A stretch of 64,000 nt of DNA from Marmoricola sp. GTDB lineage: Bacteria > Actinomycetota > Actinomycetes > Propionibacteriales > Nocardioidaceae. Each line of letters opens with the position of its first letter. Position 1 is the first letter of the stretch. Location of the stretch: assembly GCA_025964775.1 (NCBI GenBank), contig JAOPYE010000037.1, positions 124,001 to 188,000 of the forward strand, written 5' to 3'. Below the pieces are notes generated by a model, which saw only the letters and a list, made by a program, of their open reading frames with translations, ran no database searches and was not told where the DNA came from. Both the position numbers and the translations under genes were made by a program. Below, one piece after another: positions 1 through 9,387 of the stretch.

Positions 1-1
1 G

Positions 2-949
2 GTTTACGGTCTCGGTGACACCGTCGTGGTCGACACCAAGCTCGACGGGATCCGGATCCAGGTACACAGGTCCGGGGACGAGGTCCTCGTCTTCACGCGG
101 AGCCTGGAGGAGATCAGCGATCGGCTCCCCGGCGTGGTCGAGGCGGTGCGCGGGTTGGCAGGCGATCAGCTCATCCTGGACGGCGAGGCCCTGGTCGTCG
201 ACGAGGCCGGAACGCCGCGGCCCTTCCAGGAGACCGCCTCGGAGACCGCCTCGTTCGGCGGTCGCAGCGCCCAGCCGTTCTTCTTCGACCTGCTCGCCGC
301 CGAGGGCACCTCACTGATCGAGCAGCCCGGATCGGCGCGCTGGGAACGACTGGACTCGATCGTGCCGCCGTCGTTGCGCACCGAACGCCTGGTGACCTCC
401 GATGTCGGTGCCGCGACCGCGTTCTTCGACCGGATCGTCGCCGCCGGTCAGGAGGGCGTCATCCTCAAGGACCCGACTGCGGCCTACGAGGCCGGCCGGC
501 GCGGTGCTGCCTGGGTGAAGGTGAAGCCGCGTCACACCCTCGACCTGGTCGTCCTCGCCGTCGAGTGGGGCAGCGGCCGGCGTCGCGGAACCCTGTCGAA
601 CATCCACCTCGGGGCGCGCGACGGCGACGAGTTCGTGATGCTGGGGAAGACCTTCAAGGGCATGACGGACGAGATGCTCGCCTGGCAGACCGAGCGCTTC
701 ACCGAGCTGAAGACCTCCGACGACGGCTGGGTGGTGCACGTCCGCCCCGAGCAGGTCGTCGAGATCGCGTTCGACGGCGTCCAGCGATCGAGCCGCTATC
801 CCGGTGGCGTGGCGCTGCGGTTCGCCCGGGTCCTGCGCTACCGCGACGACAAGTCGGCCGCCGAGGCCGACACCCTCGCGACGGTTCGCAGCTTTGCTGC
901 GCCTGCCTACGCGTCCGGGAGAGGGTCTTCGGGGGCTACCGGGACGTAG
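2..949 (+). CDS. ATP-dependent DNA ligase, C-terminal part (5' end outside window)
   Basis: The product seals nicks in double-stranded DNA using ATP. The reading frame is open to the left edge, so the N-terminal DNA-binding domain lies outside the window. The adenylation motif KLDGIR (its lysine carries AMP) is encoded near base 38-55. Later come FFFDLL (motif III), EGVILK (motif IV) and WVKVKP (motif V), followed by the OB-fold, so the catalytic core is complete. It resembles the stand-alone actinobacterial ligase of the LigB type (about 500 residues) rather than a LigD fusion, because nothing follows the OB-fold. A GTG at 26 is too close to motif I to be the true start. The last 43 bases overlap the 3' end of the convergent methyltransferase gene. 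Confidence 0.93.
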   Translation, partial: VYGLGDTVVVDTKLDGIRIQVHRSGDEVLVFTRSLEEISDRLPGVVEAVRGLAGDQLILDGEALVVDEAGTPRPFQETASETASFGGRSAQPFFFDLLAAEGTSLIEQPGSARWERLDSIVPPSLRTERLVTSDVGAATAFFDRIVAAGQEGVILKDPTAAYEAGRRGAAWVKVKPRHTLDLVVLAVEWGSGRRRGTLSNIHLGARDGDEFVMLGKTFKGMTDEMLAWQTERFTELKTSDDGWVVHVRPEQVVEIAFDGVQRSSRYPGGVALRFARVLRYRDDKSAAEADTLATVRSFAAPAYASGRGSSGATGT

Positions 950-1665
950 GACACCGTCGGGTACTGCGCCTTCGACTCACCTGCTCGTCGCCAGTGCAGT
1001 GAGTCCTCGAAGACCTCCGGGTGCGCGGCGCAGTGGTAGATCACCCACACGTCGCGGGGATGGGCCAGCCAGGAGTCGTAGATGTTCTGCACCACCGCGG
1101 CCAGGACGTCGGCTGGGAACGGGTTGAAGAAGAAGAAGGTCGTGTCGTCCTCGGTCGGCAGGTACGTCGCGGCATCGAGATTCAGCACCTGCGCTTCGCT
1201 CGTGCTGCCGGTGCGCTTCTTGAACGCGGCGAAGTTCTCCTCGGCTGCCTCGCAGAACTCGGCGATGAAGTCGACGCCCACCACGGACCGGTGACCCTCG
1301 AGGGCTGCGATCACCAGCGCCCGCCCCTTGCCGCACCCGAGGTCGACGAACGTGCCTTGTCCCCCGTTGCCGAGCTGGCGCAGAGCGCGCCGCAGGTCGC
1401 GAGGGTTGCTTCCGAGATAGGGGTAGCCCTCGCTGTCACCGACCCGCGGCAGGTCGTTGACGCCCTGGTGCCCGATGGTGCGTACGCCGTACCGGAGGTC
1501 GAACATCCAGGCAGGCACATGACGGACGACGAGCTGCGCCGTCGTACGCAGCCCCTTGCGGCGCATCGCGGTCCAGGTCACGGCGATCGCCCGCAGGACG
1601 GTGACGCGACCGGAGCCCTGCGTGAGCTCGTCGGTCGTCCAGTCCAGGCCGTCGTCAACACCCAT
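907..1665 (-). CDS. class I SAM-dependent methyltransferase
   Basis: A predicted cytosolic methyltransferase of about 252 residues with unknown substrate. Motif I of the Rossmann fold, [11 protein letters not shown], is near residue 106, followed by the acidic GVDF strand that would bind the ribose of SAM. A later FFFFNPFP segment resembles the post-motif IV loop (N/D-PP-Y/F) that faces the methyl acceptor. The ATG at 1665 is preferred because GGAG precedes it by about 7 nt; a longer frame to 1761 would run over the start of the divergent TetR gene. The gene is divergent from that regulator, which may control it. The product could act on a small molecule, lipid or protein; the sequence does not say which. 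Confidence 0.85.
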   Translation of the reverse strand: MGVDDGLDWTTDELTQGSGRVTVLRAIAVTWTAMRRKGLRTTAQLVVRHVPAWMFDLRYGVRTIGHQGVNDLPRVGDSEGYPYLGSNPRDLRRALRQLGNGGQGTFVDLGCGKGRALVIAALEGHRSVVGVDFIAEFCEAAEENFAAFKKRTGSTSEAQVLNLDAATYLPTEDDTTFFFFNPFPADVLAAVVQNIYDSWLAHPRDVWVIYHCAAHPEVFEDSLHWRRAGESKAQYPTVSYVPVAPEDPLPDA

Positions 1666-1746
1666 CACGGTCTCCTCGGGGTCAGGTCGGGATGCTATCG
1701 GGCCGGCGGATTCTCGTTGCGACAACTGTGTAAACAGGAGTTGCAC

Positions 1747-1752
1747 TACGCT
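1747..1752 (+). promoter_or_regulatory. -10-like hexamer of a probable leaderless mRNA (TetR gene)
   Basis: TACGCT ends 7 nt before the ATG at 1760 and there is no Shine-Dalgarno sequence. Transcription would begin at or next to the start codon. No convincing -35 is visible. Confidence 0.5.
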
Positions 1753-1759
1753 TCGGCCC

Positions 1760-2434
1760 ATGAGTACCCCGAGCCGTCAGTCCGCTGCGGCGACCCGACG
1801 GCGCGCGCGCGAACAGCAGATCCTCGCCGCAACGCGCCAGCTGTTCGACGAGAGCGGGGTCCGCGACGCGCAGATCGACGACATCGCGAAGGCAGTCGGT
1901 ATCAACCGGGCGATCATCTACCGGCACTTCAGCGGCAAGGAAGAACTGTTCGCCCTCGCCGTCGAGAGCTACCTCGAAGAGCTCAAGGGACGACTCGAGG
2001 AAGCGGCCGCAGCCGCGGGCAAGGACCCCGTCGACCGGTTGCGCGCCGTCGTCGGCACGTTCGTCGACTACGGCCTGGAGTACCCCGCGTTCGTCGACTG
2101 CGCGCAGACCCTGATGCGACGCCCCGGACCCGAACTCCTCGAGCAGGTCAGCGAAGGTGCGCTGTTCCGGCTCGGTCGGGCGATCACGGCCTGCCTGCGC
2201 ACGCTGAAGGAAACCCTGGACGACGGCATCGCCTCGGGGCACTTCAAGGTCGAGGACAGCGCGCTGGTCGCGAACTACATGTACGCCTCAGGCCTGGGCG
2301 GGCTGCAGCTCGCCCGGATCGGGATGCTGGTCAAGGAGAGCTCCCCCGGCATCCCCACGATCTCCCGGATCTCCGGTGAGCAGGTCAAGAAGTTCCTGAT
2401 CAGCACCGCCGTGTCGCTCTCGACAAATCCCTGA
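1760..2434 (+). CDS. TetR family transcriptional regulator
   Basis: A 224-residue repressor-type protein. The N-terminal TetR helix-turn-helix spans about residues 18-62, with the recognition-helix region IDDIAKAVGINRAIIYRHF typical of the family. The C-terminal part is the ligand-binding and dimer domain, not assignable to a ligand. The ATG at 1760 is chosen because the conserved N-terminal helix begins soon after it. It is divergent from the methyltransferase gene (94 bp gap), and the fatty-acid thiolase fadA2 converges on it from the other side. The likely targets are its own promoter and the methyltransferase, but no clear palindrome is present in the gap. Confidence 0.9.
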   Translation: MSTPSRQSAAATRRRAREQQILAATRQLFDESGVRDAQIDDIAKAVGINRAIIYRHFSGKEELFALAVESYLEELKGRLEEAAAAAGKDPVDRLRAVVGTFVDYGLEYPAFVDCAQTLMRRPGPELLEQVSEGALFRLGRAITACLRTLKETLDDGIASGHFKVEDSALVANYMYASGLGGLQLARIGMLVKESSPGIPTISRISGEQVKKFLISTAVSLSTNP

Positions 2435-2435
2435 A

Positions 2436-2507
2436 ACGCGATAGTCCGGAGCAGTCGGCACGGATTCCCGGGTTCGAAAACGTGCCAAACGCTCCGGACT
2501 ATCGCGT
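2436..2507. terminator. long inverted repeat between convergent genes, CGATAGTCCGG family (copy A)
   Basis: A perfect 17-bp inverted repeat: ACGCGATAGTCCGGAGC at 2436-2452 pairs with 2491-2507. A smaller nested stem (GGCACG with CGTGCC) sits in the 38-nt loop. It begins just after the TetR stop codon and ends 2 nt before the thiolase stop codon, so it would form a hairpin in both convergent transcripts. There is no long U-run. The outer sequence is shared with the inverted repeat near 38.6 kb. Confidence 0.7.
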
Positions 2508-2509
2508 AG

Positions 2510-3790
2510 TCAGCGCTCGAGGATGGCAGTGACGCCCTGACCGCCGGCGGCGCAGACCGAGATCAGGACCCGACCGGATCCCTTCTCGGCCAGCAGCTTG
2601 GCGGCGTTGGCGACGATGCGACCACCGGTCGCTGCGAATGGGTGGCCCGCGGCGAGCGAGGAGCCCTTGACGTTCAGCTTGCTCCGGTCGATCGAGCCCA
2701 GTGGGCCGTCGAGGCCCAGGCGCTCCTTGCAGAACACCGGGGACTCCCAGGCGGCCAGCGTCGAAAGCACCTGCGAGGCGAACGCCTCGTGGATCTCGTA
2801 GTAGTCGAAGTCCTGGAGGGTCAGACCGGCGCGGGCGAGCATCCGCGGCACGGCGTACGCCGGGGCCATCAGCAGGCCCTCGCCGCCGTGCACGAAGTCG
2901 ACCGCCGCCGTCTCGTACTCGGTCAGGAACGCCAGCGGCTCGAAGCCGTGCTCGGCGGCCCACTCCTCCGAACCGAGCAGCACCACCGAGGCACCGTCGG
3001 TCAGGGGGGTCGAGTTGCCGGCGGTCATCGTCGCAGCCTCGCCCTTGCCGAAGACCGGCTTGAGGGTCGAGAGCTTCTCGAACGAGGAGTCGGCGCGCAG
3101 GTTGTTGTCGCGCTCGATCCCGTTGAACGGCGTGATCAGGTCGTCCTGCCAGCCGGCCTCGTAGGAGGCAGCGAGGTTGTGGTGCGACGCGACAGCGAGC
3201 TCGTCCTGCGCCTCGCGGGTGATCTGCCACTCGAGTGCGGTCAGGGCCTGGTGCTCCCCCATCGACAGGCCGGTGCGCGGCTCGCCGTTCGAGGGGATCG
3301 CCAGGCTGATGTCGCCGGGACGGATCGACGACAGGATCTTCACGCGGTCCGCGTTGGACTTGGCGTTGTTGAGCTTGATCAGCTTCTTGCGCAGCTTCTC
3401 GCCGATCGCGATCGGGGCGTCGGAGGTGGTGTCGGTGCCGCCACCGATGCCCGAGTCGATCTGGCCGAGCGCGATCTTGTTGGCGACGTAGATGATCGCC
3501 TGCAGGCCGGTGCCGCACGCCTGCTGGATGTCGACGCCGGGAGTCTGCGCGGCGAGCCGGGTGCTGAGCACGGACTCGCGAGTCAGGTTGAAGTCCCGGG
3601 AGTGCTTCAGGACGGCGCCTGCGGCGACCTCGCCGAGCTGCTCACCGTCGAGGTTGAAGCGCGCGACCAGGCCGTCCAGGGCTGCGGTCAGCATCTCCTG
3701 GTTCGAGGCGGACGCGTAGACGGTGTTCGACCGGGCGAACGGAATCCGGTTGCCACCGATGATGGCGACGCGGCGGGTGTTGGCCTGCAT
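2510..3790 (-). CDS. fadA2: acetyl-CoA acetyltransferase / 3-ketoacyl-CoA thiolase (FadA2-like)
   Basis: A thiolase of 426 residues that cleaves 3-ketoacyl-CoA with CoA (or the reverse condensation) in fatty-acid beta-oxidation. All catalytic residues are visible: the nucleophile Cys92 in QQACGTG, His334 in IHEAF, His383 in GHPFAATGG and Cys413 in CAAGGQG. The ATG at 3790 follows AGGAGA by about 7 nt. It is divergent from fabG4-htdX. This matches the M. tuberculosis order Rv0243 (fadA2), Rv0242c (fabG4), Rv0241c (htdX), which supports the symbol and suggests a shared pathway of ketoacyl reduction, dehydration and thiolysis. Substrate chain length cannot be read from the sequence. Confidence 0.93.
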   Translation of the reverse strand: MQANTRRVAIIGGNRIPFARSNTVYASASNQEMLTAALDGLVARFNLDGEQLGEVAAGAVLKHSRDFNLTRESVLSTRLAAQTPGVDIQQACGTGLQAIIYVANKIALGQIDSGIGGGTDTTSDAPIAIGEKLRKKLIKLNNAKSNADRVKILSSIRPGDISLAIPSNGEPRTGLSMGEHQALTALEWQITREAQDELAVASHHNLAASYEAGWQDDLITPFNGIERDNNLRADSSFEKLSTLKPVFGKGEAATMTAGNSTPLTDGASVVLLGSEEWAAEHGFEPLAFLTEYETAAVDFVHGGEGLLMAPAYAVPRMLARAGLTLQDFDYYEIHEAFASQVLSTLAAWESPVFCKERLGLDGPLGSIDRSKLNVKGSSLAAGHPFAATGGRIVANAAKLLAEKGSGRVLISVCAAGGQGVTAILER

Positions 3791-3887
3791 GCGGGTTCTC
3801 CTGACGATGCGAAGGTGGGGACAATACTGGCGCGTAACATCGGGAAATGAAACGGAGTGAGTGGCACGTCACGATTTTTGGACACTG

Positions 3888-3911
3888 AGTTACACCTGAA
3901 GTTACATTTGC
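3888..3911 (+). promoter_or_regulatory. 12-bp direct repeat upstream of fabG4
   Basis: AGTTACACCTGA at 3888-3899 is followed directly by AGTTACATTTGC at 3900-3911. The first six bases are identical in both. It lies about 55 bp before the fabG4 start, in the divergent fadA2/fabG4 gap, and could be a regulator site. The GTTAC and ACATTTG words recur upstream of the acyl-CoA reductase gene near 36.48 kb. Confidence 0.35.
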
Positions 3912-3965
3912 CGCGACCCTGGGTCCACCGACCCCGGAGGTGACCTCCCCAGTCAAGGAAGTGCG

Positions 3966-5303
3966 ATGAACGACCGCTACCAGTCCTTCAGCTCGAGCCC
4001 GATCGGCCAGATGTTCGTCAAGAACCTCGGCCTGCCGAGTCCGGAGAAGCTCGACCGCTACACCGCGGGTGCCCCGCTCGTCGACGGCACCGTCGTACTC
4101 GGCGGCACCGGGCGACTCGACGCGGCCCTGACCAGCACCCTGGACAACCTGGGCATCGCCACCACCCGAACGCCGGCCGAGGGCGAGAAGTACAAGGGCC
4201 TGGTCTTCGACGCGACCGGCATCACCACCCCGGAGGCGCTCGTCGCGCTCCAGGAGTTCTTCACCCCGCTGATGCGCAGCGTGGCCGGCTGCGGCCGCGT
4301 CGTGGTGATCGGCACCAACTCGGCCCAGACCGACTCGATCGACGAGCGGATCGCCCAGCGCGCGCTCGAGGGGTTCACCCGCTCGCTCGGCAAGGAGATC
4401 GGCAAGGGCAGCACCGTGAACCTGGTGTACGTCGCCCCGGGCGCAGAATCGACGCTGGAGTCCACCCTCGCGTTCTTCCTCTCCCCCAAGTCCGCCTACG
4501 TCTCGGGACAGGTCGCCCGCCTGGGCATGACCGGCACCAAGAAGGCCGCCAAGGTCGCCGACCAGGCCAAGCCGCTGGACGGCAAGGTCGCGATCGTCAC
4601 CGGTGCCTCGCGCGGCATCGGTGAGCAGATCGCCCGCGTCCTGCACCGCGACGGCGCCACGATCCTGGGCATCGACGTACCGCAGGCGGCGAGCGAGCTC
4701 CAGGCGTTGATGCGCGAGCTCGACGGCGACAGCCTCACCCTCGACATCACCGGCAAGGACGCACCGCAGCGGATCGCTCACCACGTCAAGGAGAAGTTCA
4801 ACGGCGTCGACATCGTCGTGCACAACGCCGGCATCACCCGCGACAAGAAGCTCGCGAACATGGCCGAGGACCGCTGGAGCTCGGTGATCGCGGTCAACCT
4901 GTCGGCACCGGAGCGGATCACGCGAGAGCTTCTCGAGCAGGGCCTGATCTACAAGAACGGCCGGATCATCGGGGTCTCCTCGATCGCCGGCATCGCCGGC
5001 AACGTCGGCCAGACCAACTACGCCGCCTCGAAGGCCGGCGTGATCGGCTTCGTCGACGCACTGGCTCCCGAGCTCAAGGGCGACATCACGATCAACGCCG
5101 TGGCGCCGGGCTTCATCATCACCGCGATGACCGCAGCCGTCCCGTTCGCCACCCGCGAGGTCGGGCAGCGGATGAACGCGATGGCCCAGGGCGGGCTGCC
5201 GGTCGACGTCGCCGAGGCGATCGCCTGGTACGCCAGCCCCGGCTCGTCGGCGGTCAACGGGAACGTCGTCCGCGTCTGCGGCCAGATGATGCTGGGCGCG
5301 TGA
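3966..5303 (+). CDS. fabG4: two-domain 3-oxoacyl-[acyl-carrier] reductase (FabG4-like)
   Basis: A high-molecular-weight FabG of 445 residues that reduces beta-ketoacyl-CoA or -ACP with NAD(P)H. Residues 1-200 form the flavodoxin-like N-terminal domain that distinguishes FabG4 from ordinary 250-residue FabG. The C-terminal SDR domain has the nucleotide-binding TGASRGIG at 212-219, HNAG near 286 and the catalytic Ser339, Tyr352 and Lys356 (NYAASK). M. tuberculosis FabG4 is about 454 residues, so the length fits. The stop codon is followed after one base by the htdX start, so the two are probably cotranslated. Both should act on the same CoA-linked intermediates as the divergent thiolase. Confidence 0.94.
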   Translation: MNDRYQSFSSSPIGQMFVKNLGLPSPEKLDRYTAGAPLVDGTVVLGGTGRLDAALTSTLDNLGIATTRTPAEGEKYKGLVFDATGITTPEALVALQEFFTPLMRSVAGCGRVVVIGTNSAQTDSIDERIAQRALEGFTRSLGKEIGKGSTVNLVYVAPGAESTLESTLAFFLSPKSAYVSGQVARLGMTGTKKAAKVADQAKPLDGKVAIVTGASRGIGEQIARVLHRDGATILGIDVPQAASELQALMRELDGDSLTLDITGKDAPQRIAHHVKEKFNGVDIVVHNAGITRDKKLANMAEDRWSSVIAVNLSAPERITRELLEQGLIYKNGRIIGVSSIAGIAGNVGQTNYAASKAGVIGFVDALAPELKGDITINAVAPGFIITAMTAAVPFATREVGQRMNAMAQGGLPVDVAEAIAWYASPGSSAVNGNVVRVCGQMMLGA

Positions 5304-5304
5304 G

Positions 5305-6186
5305 ATGACCACTCGTCTGGTCGAAGGTGACCACTCGGCGCTGCCGGCGATGCTCAAGGCGGCTCTGCCGATCATCCCGGTGGTCAACCGGATCCCCGGG
5401 ATCGCCAAGAAGGGCGGGGACCTCCCCGATCTGGTGCTCACCCGCAAGGACGTCGCGATCGACCCTGCGCACCTGGCGGCCTACCGCGAGGTGTGCGCGT
5501 TCGAGCCCGGCCAGCACCTGCCGCTCACCTACCCGCACATGCTGGCATTCGGCCTGCACATGGGGATCATGACCGACAGCTCGTTCCCGTACGCCGCCAT
5601 CGGCAGCGTGCACCTGCGCAACGCGATGACCCAGCACCGGCCGATCGCGCCGACCGAGCTGCTCGACGTCACCGCGACCGCGACCAACAAGCGAGCACAC
5701 AGCAAGGGAACGGTCTTCGACTTCGTCACCACCGTCACGTCCGGCGACGAGCTGGTCTGGGACTCGGTGTCGACCTACCTGCGTCCGGGTCGTGGCGACG
5801 CGGACGCGAAGCCGGAAGGCGAGCCGTTCGACGTCGTACCCGGCAACGGCACGACGTGGAACCTGTCCGGCGATCTCGGACGCCGCTTCGCCGCGGTCTC
5901 GGGCGACTACAACCCGATCCACCTCTACTCGCTGACCGCCAAGGCGTTCGGCTTCCCGAGCCAGATCGCGCACGGCATCTGGACCAAGGCCCGGTGCGTG
6001 GCCGCGATGGAGAGCCGGATCCCGGATGTTGCGACCGTCGAGGTCGAGTTCAAGAAGCCGGTGATCCTGCCGACCAAGGTGGCCTTCGGGTCACGCATCG
6101 TCGACGGCGGCCCGGAAAAGGGTCTGGACTTCTCGCTGACGAACCCGAAGAGCGGCGCGCCGCACCTGGTGGGCCGGATCCGCTAG
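5305..6186 (+). CDS. htdX: MaoC-like 3-hydroxyacyl dehydratase (HtdX-like)
   Basis: A 293-residue double-hotdog enzyme expected to dehydrate (R)-3-hydroxyacyl-CoA/ACP, the step after FabG4. The hydratase-2 catalytic pair is present as Asp201 and His206 within SGDYNPIH, followed by the HGIWTKA segment typical of MaoC proteins. The N-terminal half lacks such a pair, as is usual when one hotdog is catalytic and the other structural. It starts one base after the fabG4 stop codon. Its 3' end overlaps that of the convergent thioesterase gene by 4 bases. Confidence 0.93.
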   Translation: MTTRLVEGDHSALPAMLKAALPIIPVVNRIPGIAKKGGDLPDLVLTRKDVAIDPAHLAAYREVCAFEPGQHLPLTYPHMLAFGLHMGIMTDSSFPYAAIGSVHLRNAMTQHRPIAPTELLDVTATATNKRAHSKGTVFDFVTTVTSGDELVWDSVSTYLRPGRGDADAKPEGEPFDVVPGNGTTWNLSGDLGRRFAAVSGDYNPIHLYSLTAKAFGFPSQIAHGIWTKARCVAAMESRIPDVATVEVEFKKPVILPTKVAFGSRIVDGGPEKGLDFSLTNPKSGAPHLVGRIR

Positions 6187-7040
6187 CTGCGGATCCGGAT
6201 CAGGCCCTCCTGGGCGACGCTGGCCACCAGCCGACCGTCGCGGGTGAAGACCCGGGCGAAGGTGAGGCCACGGCCGCCGGAGGCTGACGGGCTGTGCTGG
6301 TCGTAGAGCCACCACTCGTCGGCACGGAACGGCCGGTGGAACCAGATCGTGTGGTCGAGTGACGCTGCCTGCACCTGCGGCGAGGAGATGAAGACCCGGT
6401 GCGGGACCAGGGTGGCGCCGAGCAACGTCATGTCACTGGCATAGGTGAAGGCGGCCGTGTGCTGAAGCGCTGAGTCCGGAAGCTCGCCGTTGACCCGGAT
6501 CCACAGCCGGGCCCGCGCTGGTTCGAACTCGGCCGACAGCTCGCCGCCGGGCCGGGAGTTGCCGGCGTACCGGACGTCGAGGGCCGCCCACTCGCGATCC
6601 CACTCGTCGCTGTCGTGGTTGCGCTCGGTGAAGATGTCGCCCAGTGACGGGCACAGCTCGGGCGCCGGTACGTCGGGCATGACGTCCTGGTGCTCGAGGC
6701 CCTCCTCGGGGATCTGGAAGTTCAAGGTCATCGCGAAGATCGGGTGCCCGTGCTGTCGCGCGAGCACGCGACGGGTCGCGAAGGAGCGGCCGTCGCGCAG
6801 GTTCTCGACGTCGTACACGATCGGGACCGCGGTGTCGCCGGGACGCAGGAAGTAGGAGTGCAGCGAGTGCACGACGTAGGTGTCCGCAACGGTCTGGGTC
6901 GCCGCGACCAGGGCGTGCGCGGCAACCTGCCCGCCGAAGACACGTTGCAGTTCCGTCTTGGGCTGCTTGCCGCGGAACAGGTTGTCCTCGATCAGCTCGA
7001 GCTCGAGCAGGTCGACGAGCTCGGCAACAGAGCTCGGCAT
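6183..7040 (-). CDS. tesB: acyl-CoA thioesterase II
   Basis: A double-hotdog thioesterase of about 285 residues that hydrolyses acyl-CoA to free acid and CoA. Family features include FRGKQP near the N-terminus, VFGGQVAAHAL (active-site region), HSLHSYFLRPGD and the C-terminal SLDHTIWFHRPF with the conserved aspartate. The ATG at 7040 overlaps the last base of the PAC2 gene stop codon, so translation is probably coupled; a TTG immediately before it is less likely. The role is probably control of acyl-CoA pools during beta-oxidation. Full length, with no missing motif. Confidence 0.92.
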   Translation of the reverse strand: MPSSVAELVDLLELELIEDNLFRGKQPKTELQRVFGGQVAAHALVAATQTVADTYVVHSLHSYFLRPGDTAVPIVYDVENLRDGRSFATRRVLARQHGHPIFAMTLNFQIPEEGLEHQDVMPDVPAPELCPSLGDIFTERNHDSDEWDREWAALDVRYAGNSRPGGELSAEFEPARARLWIRVNGELPDSALQHTAAFTYASDMTLLGATLVPHRVFISSPQVQAASLDHTIWFHRPFRADEWWLYDQHSPSASGGRGLTFARVFTRDGRLVASVAQEGLIRIRS

Positions 7041-7984
7041 CAATCGTCCTCGGCCTGGTCGAGCCCGGCGAGGAACTGCTCGAACTGGGCTCCGAGCTCG
7101 TCTCCGGTGGGAAGCTCGCCGGCGTTGCTGAGCGCCGTCCCGAGTGCGTCCGCATCGTTGTCGAGCAGGTTCGGGCCGCCGGAGTGGAAGGCGTCGTACT
7201 GCTGCTCGAGACCTTCGACGACGGCGCGCACCTCGTCTGAGTCGGCGACCTGGCCGGCGATCTCGGCCCGACGCTCGACGGCAGCCTGCGCGAGGATCGT
7301 CGTGTCCCAGGCGAGCCCGGTGACGGCCCCGACCTGGGTCAGCATGGCTTCGGCTGCCTCCGGGTACCCGAACTGCGCGACGTAGTGCGGGATGTGCGCG
7401 ACGAAGCCGGTGGCGTCATGGCCCCACTCGCCCAGGCGCACCTCGAGCAGGGACTGGGCGCTGGAGGGGATCCGGATCTCGCCGGCCCAGACGTTGGAGG
7501 AGATCAGCAACCGCTTGGCGGTCGCGTGGTTGGTCAGCTGCACCGGCCTGGTGTGCGGCACCGCCATGGGAACCGAGCCCAGGGACACGGTCAGCCGGAC
7601 CTCGAAGTGCTCGACCACCTTGCGGACCGCGTCAGCGAATCCTTCCCAGCGCATGTCCGGCTCAGGTCCGGTCAGCAACAGGTACGGCGTGTTGTTCGCA
7701 TCGTGCAGCAGCCGTACGACGAGCCGCGGCACGTCGTAGTCGGCGTAGTGGTCCTCGAGGAACGTCATCGCCGGGCGGCGGGCACGGTAGTCGTAGAACT
7801 CGTCGACCTCGAAGCTGGCCACCACGCGGCTGGACGACGACTCGAGCAGGTGACCGGACGCGAGCGCCGAGGCGCTGCCTGCGTCGAGGAAGCCCTCCAG
7901 CACGGCGATCATCACCGGACCGTCGCTGAGCCCTTCGAGCTCGGGGACGTCGTCGACGATGTGCACGAAGCGTGCCTCGGTCAC
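7040..7984 (-). CDS. PAC2 family protein
   Basis: A 314-residue protein of the PAC2 family, related to eukaryotic proteasome-assembly chaperone 2 and conserved across actinobacteria. The pattern is typical: a GPVMIAVLEGFLDAG N-terminus, EVDEFYDYRARRP, LLLTGPEPDMRW and a SLGSVPMAVPHTRP segment. A GAGGAGAGGAA ribosome site precedes the GTG at 7984. Upstream, a TAGGCT on the minus strand near 8030 could be its -10. The exact function is unknown; a link to proteasome assembly is family inference only. It is the first gene of a two-gene unit with tesB. Confidence 0.88.
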   Translation of the reverse strand: MTEARFVHIVDDVPELEGLSDGPVMIAVLEGFLDAGSASALASGHLLESSSSRVVASFEVDEFYDYRARRPAMTFLEDHYADYDVPRLVVRLLHDANNTPYLLLTGPEPDMRWEGFADAVRKVVEHFEVRLTVSLGSVPMAVPHTRPVQLTNHATAKRLLISSNVWAGEIRIPSSAQSLLEVRLGEWGHDATGFVAHIPHYVAQFGYPEAAEAMLTQVGAVTGLAWDTTILAQAAVERRAEIAGQVADSDEVRAVVEGLEQQYDAFHSGGPNLLDNDADALGTALSNAGELPTGDELGAQFEQFLAGLDQAEDD

Positions 7985-8099
7985 TCTTGTTCCTCTCCTC
8001 GATCGGGGGCGGCCGTTCTCACCACCAGCCTAGGGTGCTCAACGCCGAAGTGGCGCCCGGTATGCCCGTTGATCGGAGTGATCGACGTCGCAGCGCCTG

Positions 8100-9380
8100 T
8101 CAGCCGTAGATGTTGAGGATGCGCCGCGCGGCGTACGACGCCAGGGTCGGGCCGTCGTACCCGAGGATGCGCTCCAGGACGGCATCCTCACCCACATCCG
8201 GGGTACCGGCGCCGTTGGCGTGCAGCGCCGTCATCAGCTCCCACATCTTCGCCGCCCCCTGGGTCGCGACGATGTAGTCGCACGCCATCCAGCTCAGCGC
8301 ATAGTTCCATGCCTGGTCGGGACCGTTGAACGACTGCGAGGACGGCAGGTCCACGACGCCTGCGCGGGCGCGGGCGACGGCGGAGGTGGCGATCCGCCGT
8401 TGGCCCCGCGGCAGGTCGCGGGCACCCATGTACTCCGCGATGCCCTCCACCAGCCAGGTCGGCACCCCGTCGTCGCGCTGGCCGACGGCGACGTGGGTCA
8501 GCTCGTGCCGGGTGATCCGGTCCAGGAACGGCTGACCGGCCTGCACCGAGCTGGGCAGCAGGACGAACCGGCTGCTGGCGACGGTCGGCTGCCCCAGGAC
8601 GGCGTACATCGGGAACGTCATCGCCCCCAGATGTTCGATGTCGCCGCCGGGCACGCCCTGGAAGCTGTCCAGCACCGCCTGGCTGCTCACGATGTAGACG
8701 ACGACCCGGCCGTTCCAGGCGAACGGCAGTCCGGACCTCACGTCGGCGATCCCCCGGCGCAGCACCGCGGAGACCTCCGATGACTCCGACCAGGTGCCGT
8801 CGTCGTACACCTGGAGGGTTCCGTGGCTGGCCGTCACATGGATCGCGACGAGGTCCCACGGCGCCGGGTACGAATCCGGGAACTGCTTGCCCGACCCGGT
8901 CAGCTCCGAGAGGATCACCGGCTTGCCCTCCTTGCGCGCGAAGGCGAAGCCGGTGATCCGGGTGACCGGGACCGTGTCGAAACCGCGCAGCTGGGTCGCC
9001 ACCTGGACCTGGGGCACCGAGACGCCGCTCCCCCAGGCTGCCGCGGCGAGCTCACCGGGCCAGTCGGACTTCAGCACGGTGTAGCTCAAGGTCTGGATCG
9101 GGAGCTGTTCCATGTTCTCGAAGTACCGCCGCTGACGGGTCAGCAGCGTTGGGTCGGTCGGGTCCAGGGTCGAGAGGAACAGCCGCAGCCGGTCCGTGCG
9201 GATCGCGCGTGCGCGCCGGTTCAGCAGCTGCTGGGCCTCAGTGGCCGAGACCGCACCGGTCGCCGTGCTCGGGCCCGGGACGCCCGGGCCGGTGCTGTCC
9301 GAACAGCCGGTGACCAGACCGGTCACCACCAGGAGCGCGGCGATCAGGGCGGCAGAGCCACCACGCCGATGCGACCGCAT
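8100..9380 (-). CDS. lipoprotein with HEXXH metallopeptidase-like motif
   Basis: A secreted lipoprotein of about 426 residues. The N-terminus has a positively charged stretch, a hydrophobic core and the lipobox VTGC near residue 25. Near residue 300 is HELTHVAVG followed about 16 residues later by EGIAEYMG. This is the HEXXH...E arrangement of gluzincin zinc peptidases (peptidase MA superfamily), so it may be an extracytoplasmic protease. The middle part is not recognisable. It begins 5-8 nt after the dxs stop codon and is probably cotranscribed with dxs. GTG at 9383 directly before the ATG is an alternative start. Confidence 0.8.
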   Translation of the reverse strand: MRSHRRGGSAALIAALLVVTGLVTGCSDSTGPGVPGPSTATGAVSATEAQQLLNRRARAIRTDRLRLFLSTLDPTDPTLLTRQRRYFENMEQLPIQTLSYTVLKSDWPGELAAAAWGSGVSVPQVQVATQLRGFDTVPVTRITGFAFARKEGKPVILSELTGSGKQFPDSYPAPWDLVAIHVTASHGTLQVYDDGTWSESSEVSAVLRRGIADVRSGLPFAWNGRVVVYIVSSQAVLDSFQGVPGGDIEHLGAMTFPMYAVLGQPTVASSRFVLLPSSVQAGQPFLDRITRHELTHVAVGQRDDGVPTWLVEGIAEYMGARDLPRGQRRIATSAVARARAGVVDLPSSQSFNGPDQAWNYALSWMACDYIVATQGAAKMWELMTALHANGAGTPDVGEDAVLERILGYDGPTLASYAARRILNIYG

Positions 9381-9387
9381 CACGGGC

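Noticed and set aside
1556..1759. N-terminal extension of the first TetR gene upstream of 1760
   Set aside because: It would overlap the divergent methyltransferase start, and TetR homology begins right after the ATG at 1760.
2465..2480. A GGTTCGAA word suggesting a tRNA T-loop
   Set aside because: It lies in the loop of an inverted repeat; no acceptor, D or anticodon stems can be formed. No other tRNA-like sequence was seen in the window.
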